DNA of 64,000 bases from Bacillota bacterium (GCA_023394875.1 JAEXAB010000001.1:372001-436000); one strand, 5' to 3'. Counted from the first letter of the stretch, positions 36,903 to 48,314 are shown. Notes: generated from the letters alone by a model not told the origin. A program made the numbers and translations.

Positions 36903-39900
36903 TCAGGCAACATTAAGGCTTATTAAGTTGGAATAATATCTTATTCCATCTATTACGAAGCTTGTTGACCTTACTATTCCGTTCTCGGGCGCGCCGTAAA
37001 TTATATCGGTAACTTGCTTTAACCGTAAATTGTACGTAACGCCCCCTATTGTTTCGTTATCCAGCATTATGCCTTCTATCTTTCTATTCGAGTAGTGTAG
37101 CAGCATATAGCTAAATTTTGATATGTTGTTATATGGGCCTGTGGGTCCCTTCCCGTCGGAAACATACTGGTTTTCGCTGTTTGAAGCGTTCCAATAATCT
37201 CTCCTAAGCGCTAAATATAAGCTTGTGGGTAAATTGCTTGCGTTTACCGTTCCTACTTGGGTATAAGTGTTGTACACTGTACGTGTATAATAAGCGATAG
37301 GATTGTAATCGCTGAATAATACTTTTACCAACATAGTTTTACGACTTATTACGTTGCTGCTACCCACTCTTATAAGTACGGTAACCATTATATTACCATC
37401 GGCGCCGCCCTTCAATCTAGCGGTATTCCCGACAAAATCATATCTTTCGTCCAACATCAAGAGAGCTTTGGCGTCTCTTACGCAGGCATCGGAGAAGGAA
37501 ATAAAGTCTCCGTCAGTTGACCTGATTGCATAAGTGGTGTTGCCTGCGTTGTTGGTGTTGGCGTAGAAGAGTTTTGCCACGTACTTGCAAGCAAGGGTTA
37601 GCAGTTCTTCGTTTTCCTGAACCGTTCTTGTATTAAAGTTCATAAGGATGTTAAGAGCGTACTGTTCTCTTGCCGCCTCTTCAACTTCCTTATAGCTGTC
37701 GGCGATAAAGTTCTTCAACTTGGCTATCGTACCTTCAAGCGTGTTATTCCATAAGAATCTTACTGTCAGATCCTCGGGGTTGTAGTGGATATTGTTTTCT
37801 CTTAAGCCCACTTTACCAGTGATAGGGAATACGCTGTCAACGCTCATAACTATGGAAGCCTGCGCGCTTAAACCGTACAAATTATCTTCCATTTCTGCGT
37901 ATAGCTCATAGCTCTCTTCAACTTCCACTAGTTTAATAGTCGATAACTGCATTTCTTCGTAGTGATAACCGGCCGTTTTTGCAACATCTCCCGTTACCGC
38001 AATATTCTTTATGCTGATTTGTCCTAATTTTTCGTTACCTAAATAAACGTCTGCTCCGGTTACCGATTCTTTGGTTTGCAATACGCTGCTCTTTGCTACG
38101 CTGTCCCAATAGAGGGTATAGTTCTTTCTCGTCTGAATATTATGCATATCGTTATCCGACGTTGTATTTTCAAGCAATACAGAGTCTTCGGGATAGAAAA
38201 CTTTTTCGACAATACTTGTGGTAGTAATAATTTTGCCTTGCGCGTTTCTAATCGGGTCGCCATATGCGTCTAATTGAGGGATGGACACTTCGAATCTTAC
38301 AAAGTAGCTTTCCTTAGCCGAATTTTCGGTGTAGTTATTAAAGTAGAAGTTAAGAGGATTTAGCAGATTATCACCTTCATAAATACCATAAAAACTCCAC
38401 TTGTAAACGTATAAATCTATGGATACTTCCTGTCCTATCCTATCGTTCTTGATATAACCGTATATTTTTTGGCTGCTTAGGTGCAAGTTACCCTCGGGAC
38501 GTATGGATACGTTCTTCCAAATAATCTCCATCCTCTCGCCGTTTACGTTTATATAATGAGGTATGCTTGATAACGTACTTTCAAACGGATTAGTAATATA
38601 AACAACGTCCTTAGCATCGCCGTCTTCGTCTCTTACTATTAGTTCGTTATTGTTAAGAGTACGGTTGTTGACCACGACGATTAGTTTGATTTGCTGGCTT
38701 TGGGCAGTGTTTGCGTTATAGAGCGTACTGGTTATTTCGTCATATTTACTGCTGTCAAATATCTTAATTATGACAGCCTTGTCGATGTTTTGCGCCCTTA
38801 ATGCGTTTTCGCTGTAGCTTAATACCCTTATGCCGCTACGATAATAGATATACAGCTGAATTTTTCTGGCTTCGGCGTTGGAAACGTCGGTATCGGGATA
38901 GAAGCTGTAAACTAGGTCGTTAATAAGTTTAATTGTGTTATATTCGCTCTGGTTTTCATCAAGTATCTGCGCCCAGGTTTTGCCGGCAAGTCCCGTTGTT
39001 ATATCGGACAGAATATCGTTAAGGAAGGTATTCTGACTGTTGGTACCGGTGTTGTAGTATTGATACCAGCTGTCGATATATCCGTATATATCGTTCTTGG
39101 CGTTGCCTTTATAGGTTATGTTGTTAGACACAACGTCATTATCCCAAACGGTTGAGAAATAATAGCTGTAGCCTCCACCGTTTTCGGCAAAGTCGGCTAT
39201 AAAGGTATTAGGCACTATGGTATAGTCATAATACGGGTCGATATAGTAGTAACCGTCGGTAGAGGTGTTTATTCTCTGCACTCTCTTTATTGCCGTAGCT
39301 ATATGCATTTCCATATAAATGTTGGTTACGAAATAACTTATACCTCTCTCGAAAACGTTGGTAAGCAAGCTGCCGATATCAACCGCCGAAACTAAGTTTC
39401 TTCTTATAGCGCTTATGCTTGCGCCGAAGTTGGATATGCTGTCAATGTTAGCGTTTACCATAAGTGGTATTAGGTCTCTTATTTCGTTGGAAACAACGTC
39501 TGTTCCGCTGTAATTAAGACTAAAGTCCATAGCATCGCTTATCATTGCCTTAAGAACAGTTCTAAGTTCAACTTTGTTCTTATAAATGTCGTTTACCACA
39601 AAGAACTCAATGTTATTGGGTATTGAGTCGTATTGGCTACCGGAACTTGACACAACTCCTAGTCTCATCCAAATAATATTATCAATAATAGCGCTAACTC
39701 CCGCCGGTGTGGCTACCTTTGTTTTAGCCGCGGCTAAAGCATCGCTTACAGCCTGAACAAGAATATCAATATACATTCCTCTCAATAGTTCTGCATCGGT
39801 AACAGCGTTGTAAACTCCGCTTGTGGTTTGCTCGCGCAGTCTATAAATACTACTGATAATTGCGGGTATATTGAAGTTTGCCTCAATATTGTTCTTGTAA

Positions 39901-42900
39901 TAAGAAGCATAGCTTAGGTTATAACTGTCGCTTGCGTTTAGTTCGGCAATGAACAATCTTGACATTTCTTCCTTGATATAGTCGTTGATTATCTTGTCGT
40001 AGCCTCTGTTGAATACCAAAGTGACGTAGTCGTCTATCTGCTTCTTTACAGCGGCTGCCCTCAACGTTAACGAAGTGGTATTTATTACGTTCAATATAGC
40101 TCTGGCGTACGTTTCGGCATTGCTTTGGGCTTCGGCTATCAATCTGGGCAGTGCGTAGTTATAGCATTGATCGCCCGAATAAGGAACAAGCAAGGGATAT
40201 TCGCCCACGTCTTCAATGAGGTCTAGGCCGTCCCAGCTGCTTAGCAGTTCGTCTCTGATTTCGGCATAGGAAGTCATACCCATAATATTTTGAGACAAAG
40301 GCAATACTATATTGTTCCTTATTAACCTTGCGTTCTCAATTATCTTTTCTACGTTGGCTTGAACTCTTACTAAGTTAATGCTCTTAATCAGTTTTTCACT
40401 TTCATTTGCGCTTACCGAACTTAAAGCCGTATAAATCTGATTTCTGATAGTGGCATTAGTAAGAGACAAATCGGCTGATACGTTGGTTACCGTCTTGTTG
40501 TAGAAGCGGAAACGGATTGTAAGCATTTGGCTAAGTCCCAGACTTACCTGCAAATCTATATGGTCGGTAGTAAACAAGTTTACGTTTAGGCTTAACTGCT
40601 GACTTAATGCCATAACGTCTATACCCTGGTTGTTATAAGGAATATACGTTACTTCCACGTTCCTGAACATATATCTTACGCCGTAGAAGGTGTGCTTAGC
40701 TCCGCCCACGTACTGAGTAATAATGTTATTTGGAAGAATAAACGTGGTGTTGCTTATAGCTCCGCTACCTGCATCGTTAAACGCGTCAACTTCCACACAA
40801 TGAACGTTCGTTTCCACTCCTCCGATAACGTCTTTAATAGGCAAGGTTTGGAGTTTTAAGGAAGTAGTTAGCCAAGGCAAGGATGCGATTTCCGCGCTGT
40901 CAATAACAATATAAAGCGTTATGGTTATTCTGTCGTGGTAGACAGGCACGCCGTTTACGTAGCTTTCCCAACCCAATATTTGCGCTGTCGCCAGCACTCT
41001 TTGCATATTGTTGGTGCCTCTATAGCTTAGGTCGGCCAGTACGTTGTTGTACCAATCGGGAGATATATTCCAACTGACGTTGCTTACCGTTATTTGCTTG
41101 CCGCTAAGAATAGCGGTAATTTCTTTGGGTATATATGCCGTTCCGCCAAAGTAGGTGTTTACCGGCGTATAGTTATAGATATCGCTTATGCTGATTTTGC
41201 CGTTTCTAATAAGCAGTCCGGTAGGCATAATGCTGTTATAATTATCTATCCTGTCAGGAACGCCGGTGAAGTTTAATATTCTTGTCAACCTAAAACCTTC
41301 TTCGGTCAAAGTGGTTATAGTGAGGCTTCCTCCCTCTGAGGAATAGATTATACTTTGCGGTATAACGGTAATAACCGAACCGACCGGCAAGGACGCATAC
41401 GTACTTTCTCTGACGTACCAGTAAGTTAACTTAACGGTAGACGCGCCGTACTCGTCGCCGTAATAGTAGCTTAATACCGTACCTGTATTGTCCTGCTTAA
41501 TTGCCTTTACGTCTGCCGAAACGTACAAAGCAAGGCTGTAGCCGCTTGTGCCGTAGTTGGCGGTGCCGTTGGCGTTATATGGGTCGATATCAATACTCTT
41601 ACTTGCCATACTGTCAACGCTTACCCGTAAGCCTCCGTCAAATACTATACGCAAGGTCATATCAAAAGCGCCTGTACCCGTACCAAGACTGATAACAAAG
41701 TTATTACTTTCCACAAAGGCTTCTTTATTTATAGCCTCTCTTACTATATCGTTGATGCTGAATATGCCCGCGAAATCCTTAATGCTGACAGCTTTGTTCC
41801 TTATCGGGCTTACTGCGGTGTTTTCTCTTCTGTTTCTTTCCAGATACAGCAAGCGGTAATTTATTTCTTCGGCTGTCATAACCGTACCGTTTGTAAAGCT
41901 GATACTGATAAAGGTTATCCTCTCGGTAGAGTTAACGGGAGAATAGAAATTAAGATTGCCGCTCAAAAACGTGTATATTTCGGACAGCATTTTGCCGTTT
42001 CCGTCTATGTTTCCGCTAGCTGTCACTACCTCGTCAATTACCAAAGACCTAATATCTTCGGCGCTCTTTTGATGAACCAACATATTGGTAAGTTCGTGTA
42101 TGTCAATAACAATACTTGTACTTTCCACCATGCCCGAACTGGTATAAATTCTGACGCGGTCGTTTTCGTCAAGCATCAAAGTATACTTAAATCCGTCGTT
42201 ATCGGTATATTCGTAGATTATATTTAGGCGGTTGGCTCTGCTTGCCGCGTCGTAGCTGAACCAGAAACTGATTGCATCGTCAAGTTTTACGGCGGTATTC
42301 ATCATAGTCTCATCCGAATACATATAGGTATAGTACTCGGTTACGTTTACGTAGTTAACAAGACTGCTATTTTCAAAATAGAGGTTCAGTTTGCTGTAAA
42401 TTTCCTGAATGAAGTCGTAAGGATACATTTGCGTAACCAGTACGTATTCTGCGTTGACGTAATTATACAAGCCAAGTTTGCCAATAGCCACCGCGCCGTC
42501 GTTAGCTCCGCCGGTACTTAGCAGGATATAGTTATTGATAAAGCCTTCTATTTCGAACAAGCCCATTTTGTGGTTGACAATATCCAGCTGTAACAGTTCG
42601 TAAACCTGCATATAATTGTTATGGTCTCCCACTTTGACGTAGTAAGAGCTTATTTCACTAACCAGTTCTATATCGCTTATGGTATAGTTAGCCACAATTA
42701 CCACAAGATAAATCCTAATTTTTACATCGCCCGAACCTATTATCGCCATAAGGCTAAGCATACTGTCGGGTCTATATACGGGCACTTCATTATAACTTAT
42801 CTGTTGCCAGGTTACGTTATAAAGTTCGCTCCTTTCGCTGTTGGCGCCAAAGTACGCTCTTATCCAGGTCGGCATATTGAAACTTTCAAAGGTGTTTACG

Positions 42901-45900
42901 TAATAGGTATAAACGGCGTATTCTTCGGCCTTACTGCCTCCGTCGTCGTTTACCGATACGTTAACTTTTTCTATACCCGAAATATATTTAGTGGTATCTC
43001 CGATATTTCCGTAATAAAAATCCACGTTCTGCGGGTCTTTGCTCAAAACCTTAATACATAGAACAATAATTTGATAACCCGACAGCTCGCTGCCGATTTT
43101 TGCCATAATCCTAGTGGTCATAGCATCATCGGTCGGCAGATTAAAATAATATTTACCGCCTTCCATACGAATTATTTGATGCCCCGAGGCATTAAAATCT
43201 TCGCCGTCGCCTATAATAAGGTGTTGGTCCTCTCCCTCTCCTACAACGGTGGTAGGAATATAAGAATACCACTCGACATTCTTAAAATTATGACTGCTCA
43301 TACCCGCTTCGGGCTTATCGGGATTAATAAAGAATAAAGTTATATCCCTGGGAATAATATTGGTTGAGGCGTTAAGCGGGTCAATGAGATAATAACCAAG
43401 GCTATTGGTTCCTATTTTTATGGCGCTGGGAGTAAATACAATCGGAGGACCGTTCTCTCCGTCAGTATCCATTTCGTCGGCTTCCTGAATTTCGGCGCCG
43501 CTTTCTGTCTTAGCCTTAGCTACTTCCAATTTCGGGCATTCTACCGTTATTCTTAAGACAATTGTAGAGAAACCGTTGTCGGTAGCGGTGCCGGAAAGTA
43601 TGTTGATGTCCCTGTATTCCCCTGTATAACGACCTATGCTATCTCTTATAGGCTTGAATATGCGAAGTAGTAACCAGAACATATTAAGACTGCTTGTGTC
43701 TATGTCGCTGTCATTGCCACTAGGTCCCGGCGTAGGGGTACCTTCACTTACAATAACGCCGTTTTCGTCTTTAACAACGTGGCTTATGTAGAAAGGTCTG
43801 TTAACCAGTACCGAACTTATTATTTGTCCTTCACTATCATACTCGTGTTCCCAATAATAAGAACCCATGCTTCCTATGTTGGTGATTTCACTGTCGCCCC
43901 ATGCCAAGCCGTACATAGTGGAGATTATATAGTTACCATCGGTGTTAAGCCCGCTTACATAGGGCAAGTTGAAGACTTTTTCATAAGTCCTAACACCGCC
44001 GTCGGTAAACACGAAAGTAGGATTAGTAGGTATGGTGTAGCTATCTTCGTCAAAATAGTTGGCTACGTAGTGACCGTAAATCTTAGGCGCGTTCGGGTCG
44101 GTGTTTGCCTGTTCGTAATTGAAATTGTCGTTGTCATAGAACTTTAGGTGAGAGAACTTGCGTATGCCTACGTTGACGTTAAGGGCAATTAACTGTCCCT
44201 TAAAATAAGTGTGCATATAGAGTACGTTGCCGTCGGTTGCGGTAATATCACTCTCCATATAGGTACCGTTGTCGTATCTGTCAAAGTTCCATTCGTACGT
44301 TTCGAAATTATTTCCTTGGCTGTTACTGTAGCCTGTGGCTATGTATTGGCTCTTAACACCTTCGGCGTACAAAACACTGTCAAGATAATTGAAGTTGATG
44401 TTGAAAGTAAACTGACTGAAATATTGATTGATAAATATCTTTTCTTTCAACTTAAACTGCGTCAAATAATAATCGGGAGAATTCTCGTCCAAAGAATACT
44501 GGTCGGGGTTGAAGTTATCGATATTGCTGAAAAACGCGTATTTTGCCAGCATATAGTCATACGGGTCAATTTCTATGCTGTCAACTACCGGCACGCTTGA
44601 GGTGACATTGTCGTTGTTTTCGGTATAAACGCTGACGCGTTCGTTAGTTAATATCTCTCTGTTGGTTACGATAATACGCACAGGATAGGAGGCTTCTCCC
44701 ATCATTCCTTTGGCGATAATTACTTCGGTAATAATCATATAACCTTTTAAGGTTACTTGGTTCCAGTCAATCTGGAATTCGGCAGGTAAGGTATAAATTT
44801 CGGTATTGTTACCTACCTTTATATTGACCGCGGTGGATTGCGCTAAAGGCAGACAAGGTTCCATAACATAAAGGACTATGGGGCGTAATTCTTCACTTAT
44901 CTTTACTCCGTCCTCGTCGTACTCTTCCACTACGTTGGTTTCGTCTTCTATAGAATAATATTCTTTGCTGTTAAGTTCAAAAAGTTTTCCTCTTTCAACC
45001 GCCAGCACGCTGGTGATAACAAGAATATAACGCCTGATATTACCCATAAAACTGCCTTCGATGCGGGGAGCATACTGAGTCTTCGCCGCTTCGGTGATTT
45101 CTATGGATTTTGTATCGTAATTGAATAAAAAGTCCTTAGTGGTCTTGGGATAATAGTAAATATAATTACCCTCGTTGTCAACAACAGCCTTATCTCTGTC
45201 AAAATAAAAATACTCGGAGCCCGATTCGTGATGAACCCTGTCGGTTATGCCCAAGTAATAAATAAATATCTCTCCGCCCTCGATTTTTATGTACTGGGCG
45301 TTTATATCCACCCTCTCGTTGTCGTATGTTAAATAGTAGAACTTATCCTCTTCTCGGAAAACAAAGGATTTTAGGACGTTATAATTGAACCTTACTCTGC
45401 TGATATCTTGGTTGTTTGCGTCTTCGCTGTTAAAGAAGGAGTCTGAGGAATTTTCTATGGGCTGGCGGTAGATAGATACTTTGCCGCCTTTTTGGTAAAC
45501 TTGAATTACTCCGCTAACTTTGTCCACACGCAAATCATAGTAAAGGTCGTCATGGACAACGTGATAATCGTCGTAGAAATATACAGGTATTGTGTCGTGT
45601 AGCTTGGTATCGTACGGGCTATTGCCTTCCATATCGGTAAACTGCCCTACCTTGTACATGCCGTAGTCGTTTTTGATATTTTCCAAACCTTCCACACGAT
45701 ATGTAAAGCCTGCGTTGACTTTTATGTTTCCGATAAGCCCTCTGACGCGGAAAATGCTCTGCACCGTTTCGTTGGAGGTGGTTATTTCCAACTGCTTAGG
45801 TTGCGCTACTACGTAACTGTCTTCCACCAATGCAAAAAGTATACTGGTTATTGATAAGTTAACGTCAGTGCCGTTAAGTTCGCTGGCGTCGTCACTTATA

Positions 45901-48314
45901 GTTGTTCCGTTCATGTATGCTTGCATAGAGGTCATGAAGACGTCTTCACGAATCTTTACTTTGGGGATTTTTTGAGTAATACCTTCCTTGACGCATTCTA
46001 TACTTACCCAAACGTAACCTAGTTCTGCCGCTCGTTCGGGCTGGTTTCGATAAACTTCGTTGTTGAAAGCGACGTCGTCGGAAGCAAGCCTTATTATTAC
46101 TTCTCCCTCCTTTCCCGTCAGCCAGACGGTAAGCTCAAACGCGCTCCGCCCCGCTTTTTTCAATACTCCGTCCACATACTGGTCGGTAACGAACTGGTCG
46201 TAGACTAATTTGAACGTGATTCCAGCTTTTTGCGGGAGGACATAATAGGTATTTTTACCGGAATTCTCCCCCAAAGTTGCCGACAAAAGTCGGCTCATAT
46301 CCACAATTTCGGCAGTGCTGAACACGAAATTGCCGTTCATAGTGGCAGAATAAGTATATATCTGCTCCAACGGCTTAAAGTTGTCGAAATTAACTTCGGC
46401 AATGTCCACGTATTCACCGACGTGGGTAGGAATAACGTCCAATTGGAAAATAAGAATGGACGGTTCGCCGGGCTTGATTCCGACGTTGGTAAACATTTTT
46501 ACGGTAATTTCGTTGGTGTCAACGTCCAAAGTAAAAGTAAAGTAAGTGTTATCCAACATAACTTCGGCGCTGGATACACCTAGCATAATTGCTATCTGGT
46601 CCATAGTGTATGGCATCAAGGAGTCAAGAATATTAATAATCTGCCTTGTGGTGTATGTACCTTGACCCGTTTCTTCCAAAGCGTGTTTTATTAGATACAT
46701 ATCCACGGTGAGCGTGACGGTGTTTCGGCTGAAAATATCGTCGGGCGTCTTCTTGGTGGAAACGGTCTTCTCCATGATGTATTCTAGCAGCTGATTTTCT
46801 TTGTCGTTCTTATCGGGACTAAGAATTGCATCTACGATACTAATAATTCCGTTGTTTAGAAAGTTAAACATCTTGCCCAATAATTCGGCAAGATCTATGC
46901 TTTCGTCATAAACTTTCGGAAAGCCTAACGCGTTAAGGTCAATCCACCCGTATAGGTATTCCAAGCCCGAAATATCCAGGTAAGTCCTTTCGTTTTTGTA
47001 GTACATACCTATCATAAGTTCGCCGTTTGCGATGTCGGTAAACTCCATAAACACGTTGTTTATTGAGTTGTCGTATTGTTGCATATCCGTTCTTATCAAA
47101 GCGTCGAAATTAGAATTGAGCATAGGAATGTACAAATTACCGACAAACTCATAATTACCATAGTCGTATTCTTTGTAGTAAAGTTTGTCAAGCTGCATTT
47201 CTTCGGGCGGATATTGTCCGTACTCAAACCTAACGTCAGAAACGTAGTTAAAAATGCTGCCTCTACTCAATGACGCGCCGCTGAAAGTAAGATAAGCGCC
47301 CGTCATAATTTCTTTGACGTTATTTGGGTCGGGTTCGGTAAAGAACTGCATATCGCTGTTAACGCTGTTAATAATGGCGCTTCCCACAACGGAAAAGTCA
47401 AAACCTAAGTACTTCAACGTAAGAGGGTCGATTTTGTCTTGGAAGGGAGCAAATATACCTTGAATAAAACCTGTAAGGCTGCTTGCAATAGCGTCGGCTG
47501 CTATGCTGTAGAAAAGTATGCTGGTAACCGGCGGATTTTTTACTAATTTGTAGTTGTCGTTAACGGCAACGCTGAAAAGGGAACGTAAAGAAGAAACCCC
47601 CGCATCGCCTTGTACGTTACCGGCAGTAAGTAAGGACTCTACCGAAAGTGACATAAGCAATCTAATTAGCTGTCTGTAAAGTACGGTATCACCGAATTCG
47701 GGGAAGCTTCTCTTAGAACCTTGAATGTTTAGGTAAAGCACGTTACCGGGGTCTTCGGAATTGTTATTAATACCGTCAAAGTACATACCGATAAGCATCT
47801 CATTGGTGTTTCCGTTGAACCACTCGATTATTATGTTGCTCTTCTTTATAACTTCGTTATGTATATCTTCGGCGCTTATAAGTTCTCTGGTGCCTTCTTC
47901 GTTGTTGGTGTCGTAATACTTGCCGTCCCTTTTGTCGTAATACTTGTAAATAGGGTTGCCGTCGTCGTCGATGTACTTGTAAGTAAACAAGTGTGATTGA
48001 ATTTTCAGACGGAAGTTGCCCCCCTCAAGGGTAATGGGGTCTTGAGTGTCGATATTAAACTCCATGCCCATATAATAACCTGTGGAGGCTATTGTCTCGT
48101 TGTCAAGATAGCTTCTAAGATTGGTAATGGAATCGGTAACTTTATCGATGGCTTGGTCTTTGGTCGTGCTGTCTTTGTTTAGTTGGTTGGCGGCGTTGTC
48201 GTTTATGTAGTACAAAACATTGGTAGAAGGATCCTGTAGCTCGCATGCCGTCAAAGCCACAGCAAATACCAGCATAATGCTGAGTATAATAATCTTCAAC
48301 CAAGTCTTCTTCAT
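36903..48314 (-). CDS. About 3803-residue giant surface lipoprotein, paralogue of its downstream neighbour
   Basis: I place the start at the ATG at 48314, not at the in-frame TTG at 48335, because GGAGGA lies between them at proper distance. The signal peptide ends LTAC (Cys24). Near 46890-47020 is the shared module (TYLDISGLEYLYGWIDLN, then GFPKVYDESIDLAELL). Ig-like repeat units with IDPY, IDPL or NPF motifs recur, for example SIEIDPYDYM, YYLIDPLNAS, DIDPYNANG, YYYIDPYYDY and VYITNPFES. A helical block covers about residues 2600-3000, again inserted between repeat units. There is no visible catalytic domain and no sorting motif. A perfect promoter lies 70-98 bases upstream. It is probably cotranscribed with the 5249-residue paralogue 17 bases downstream. 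Confidence 0.88.
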   Translation of the reverse strand: MKKTWLKIIILSIMLVFAVALTACELQDPSTNVLYYINDNAANQLNKDSTTKDQAIDKVTDSITNLRSYLDNETIASTGYYMGMEFNIDTQDPITLEGGNFRLKIQSHLFTYKYIDDDGNPIYKYYDKRDGKYYDTNNEEGTRELISAEDIHNEVIKKSNIIIEWFNGNTNEMLIGMYFDGINNNSEDPGNVLYLNIQGSKRSFPEFGDTVLYRQLIRLLMSLSVESLLTAGNVQGDAGVSSLRSLFSVAVNDNYKLVKNPPVTSILFYSIAADAIASSLTGFIQGIFAPFQDKIDPLTLKYLGFDFSVVGSAIINSVNSDMQFFTEPDPNNVKEIMTGAYLTFSGASLSRGSIFNYVSDVRFEYGQYPPEEMQLDKLYYKEYDYGNYEFVGNLYIPMLNSNFDALIRTDMQQYDNSINNVFMEFTDIANGELMIGMYYKNERTYLDISGLEYLYGWIDLNALGFPKVYDESIDLAELLGKMFNFLNNGIISIVDAILSPDKNDKENQLLEYIMEKTVSTKKTPDDIFSRNTVTLTVDMYLIKHALEETGQGTYTTRQIINILDSLMPYTMDQIAIMLGVSSAEVMLDNTYFTFTLDVDTNEITVKMFTNVGIKPGEPSILIFQLDVIPTHVGEYVDIAEVNFDNFKPLEQIYTYSATMNGNFVFSTAEIVDMSRLLSATLGENSGKNTYYVLPQKAGITFKLVYDQFVTDQYVDGVLKKAGRSAFELTVWLTGKEGEVIIRLASDDVAFNNEVYRNQPERAAELGYVWVSIECVKEGITQKIPKVKIREDVFMTSMQAYMNGTTISDDASELNGTDVNLSITSILFALVEDSYVVAQPKQLEITTSNETVQSIFRVRGLIGNIKVNAGFTYRVEGLENIKNDYGMYKVGQFTDMEGNSPYDTKLHDTIPVYFYDDYHVVHDDLYYDLRVDKVSGVIQVYQKGGKVSIYRQPIENSSDSFFNSEDANNQDISRVRFNYNVLKSFVFREEDKFYYLTYDNERVDINAQYIKIEGGEIFIYYLGITDRVHHESGSEYFYFDRDKAVVDNEGNYIYYYPKTTKDFLFNYDTKSIEITEAAKTQYAPRIEGSFMGNIRRYILVITSVLAVERGKLFELNSKEYYSIEDETNVVEEYDEDGVKISEELRPIVLYVMEPCLPLAQSTAVNIKVGNNTEIYTLPAEFQIDWNQVTLKGYMIITEVIIAKGMMGEASYPVRIIVTNREILTNERVSVYTENNDNVTSSVPVVDSIEIDPYDYMLAKYAFFSNIDNFNPDQYSLDENSPDYYLTQFKLKEKIFINQYFSQFTFNINFNYLDSVLYAEGVKSQYIATGYSNSQGNNFETYEWNFDRYDNGTYMESDITATDGNVLYMHTYFKGQLIALNVNVGIRKFSHLKFYDNDNFNYEQANTDPNAPKIYGHYVANYFDEDSYTIPTNPTFVFTDGGVRTYEKVFNLPYVSGLNTDGNYIISTMYGLAWGDSEITNIGSMGSYYWEHEYDSEGQIISSVLVNRPFYISHVVKDENGVIVSEGTPTPGPSGNDSDIDTSSLNMFWLLLRIFKPIRDSIGRYTGEYRDINILSGTATDNGFSTIVLRITVECPKLEVAKAKTESGAEIQEADEMDTDGENGPPIVFTPSAIKIGTNSLGYYLIDPLNASTNIIPRDITLFFINPDKPEAGMSSHNFKNVEWYSYIPTTVVGEGEDQHLIIGDGEDFNASGHQIIRMEGGKYYFNLPTDDAMTTRIMAKIGSELSGYQIIVLCIKVLSKDPQNVDFYYGNIGDTTKYISGIEKVNVSVNDDGGSKAEEYAVYTYYVNTFESFNMPTWIRAYFGANSERSELYNVTWQQISYNEVPVYRPDSMLSLMAIIGSGDVKIRIYLVVIVANYTISDIELVSEISSYYVKVGDHNNYMQVYELLQLDIVNHKMGLFEIEGFINNYILLSTGGANDGAVAIGKLGLYNYVNAEYVLVTQMYPYDFIQEIYSKLNLYFENSSLVNYVNVTEYYTYMYSDETMMNTAVKLDDAISFWFSYDAASRANRLNIIYEYTDNDGFKYTLMLDENDRVRIYTSSGMVESTSIVIDIHELTNMLVHQKSAEDIRSLVIDEVVTASGNIDGNGKMLSEIYTFLSGNLNFYSPVNSTERITFISISFTNGTVMTAEEINYRLLYLERNRRENTAVSPIRNKAVSIKDFAGIFSINDIVREAINKEAFVESNNFVISLGTGTGAFDMTLRIVFDGGLRVSVDSMASKSIDIDPYNANGTANYGTSGYSLALYVSADVKAIKQDNTGTVLSYYYGDEYGASTVKLTYWYVRESTYASLPVGSVITVIPQSIIYSSEGGSLTITTLTEEGFRLTRILNFTGVPDRIDNYNSIMPTGLLIRNGKISISDIYNYTPVNTYFGGTAYIPKEITAILSGKQITVSNVSWNISPDWYNNVLADLSYRGTNNMQRVLATAQILGWESYVNGVPVYHDRITITLYIVIDSAEIASLPWLTTSLKLQTLPIKDVIGGVETNVHCVEVDAFNDAGSGAISNTTFILPNNIITQYVGGAKHTFYGVRYMFRNVEVTYIPYNNQGIDVMALSQQLSLNVNLFTTDHIDLQVSLGLSQMLTIRFRFYNKTVTNVSADLSLTNATIRNQIYTALSSVSANESEKLIKSINLVRVQANVEKIIENARLIRNNIVLPLSQNIMGMTSYAEIRDELLSSWDGLDLIEDVGEYPLLVPYSGDQCYNYALPRLIAEAQSNAETYARAILNVINTTSLTLRAAAVKKQIDDYVTLVFNRGYDKIINDYIKEEMSRLFIAELNASDSYNLSYASYYKNNIEANFNIPAIISSIYRLREQTTSGVYNAVTDAELLRGMYIDILVQAVSDALAAAKTKVATPAGVSAIIDNIIWMRLGVVSSSGSQYDSIPNNIEFFVVNDIYKNKVELRTVLKAMISDAMDFSLNYSGTDVVSNEIRDLIPLMVNANIDSISNFGASISAIRRNLVSAVDIGSLLTNVFERGISYFVTNIYMEMHIATAIKRVQRINTSTDGYYYIDPYYDYTIVPNTFIADFAENGGGYSYYFSTVWDNDVVSNNITYKGNAKNDIYGYIDSWYQYYNTGTNSQNTFLNDILSDITTGLAGKTWAQILDENQSEYNTIKLINDLVYSFYPDTDVSNAEARKIQLYIYYRSGIRVLSYSENALRAQNIDKAVIIKIFDSSKYDEITSTLYNANTAQSQQIKLIVVVNNRTLNNNELIVRDEDGDAKDVVYITNPFESTLSSIPHYINVNGERMEIIWKNVSIRPEGNLHLSSQKIYGYIKNDRIGQEVSIDLYVYKWSFYGIYEGDNLLNPLNFYFNNYTENSAKESYFVRFEVSIPQLDAYGDPIRNAQGKIITTTSIVEKVFYPEDSVLLENTTSDNDMHNIQTRKNYTLYWDSVAKSSVLQTKESVTGADVYLGNEKLGQISIKNIAVTGDVAKTAGYHYEEMQLSTIKLVEVEESYELYAEMEDNLYGLSAQASIVMSVDSVFPITGKVGLRENNIHYNPEDLTVRFLWNNTLEGTIAKLKNFIADSYKEVEEAAREQYALNILMNFNTRTVQENEELLTLACKYVAKLFYANTNNAGNTTYAIRSTDGDFISFSDACVRDAKALLMLDERYDFVGNTARLKGGADGNIMVTVLIRVGSSNVISRKTMLVKVLFSDYNPIAYYTRTVYNTYTQVGTVNASNLPTSLYLALRRDYWNASNSENQYVSDGKGPTGPYNNISKFSYMLLHYSNRKIEGIMLDNETIGGVTYNLRLKQVTDIIYGAPENGIVRSTSFVIDGIRYYSNLISLNVA

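Noticed and set aside
21136..48314. Plus-strand open frames antisense to the giant genes
   Set aside because: They lack ribosome binding sites and recognisable domains, and look like reverse-frame shadows of very long coding regions.
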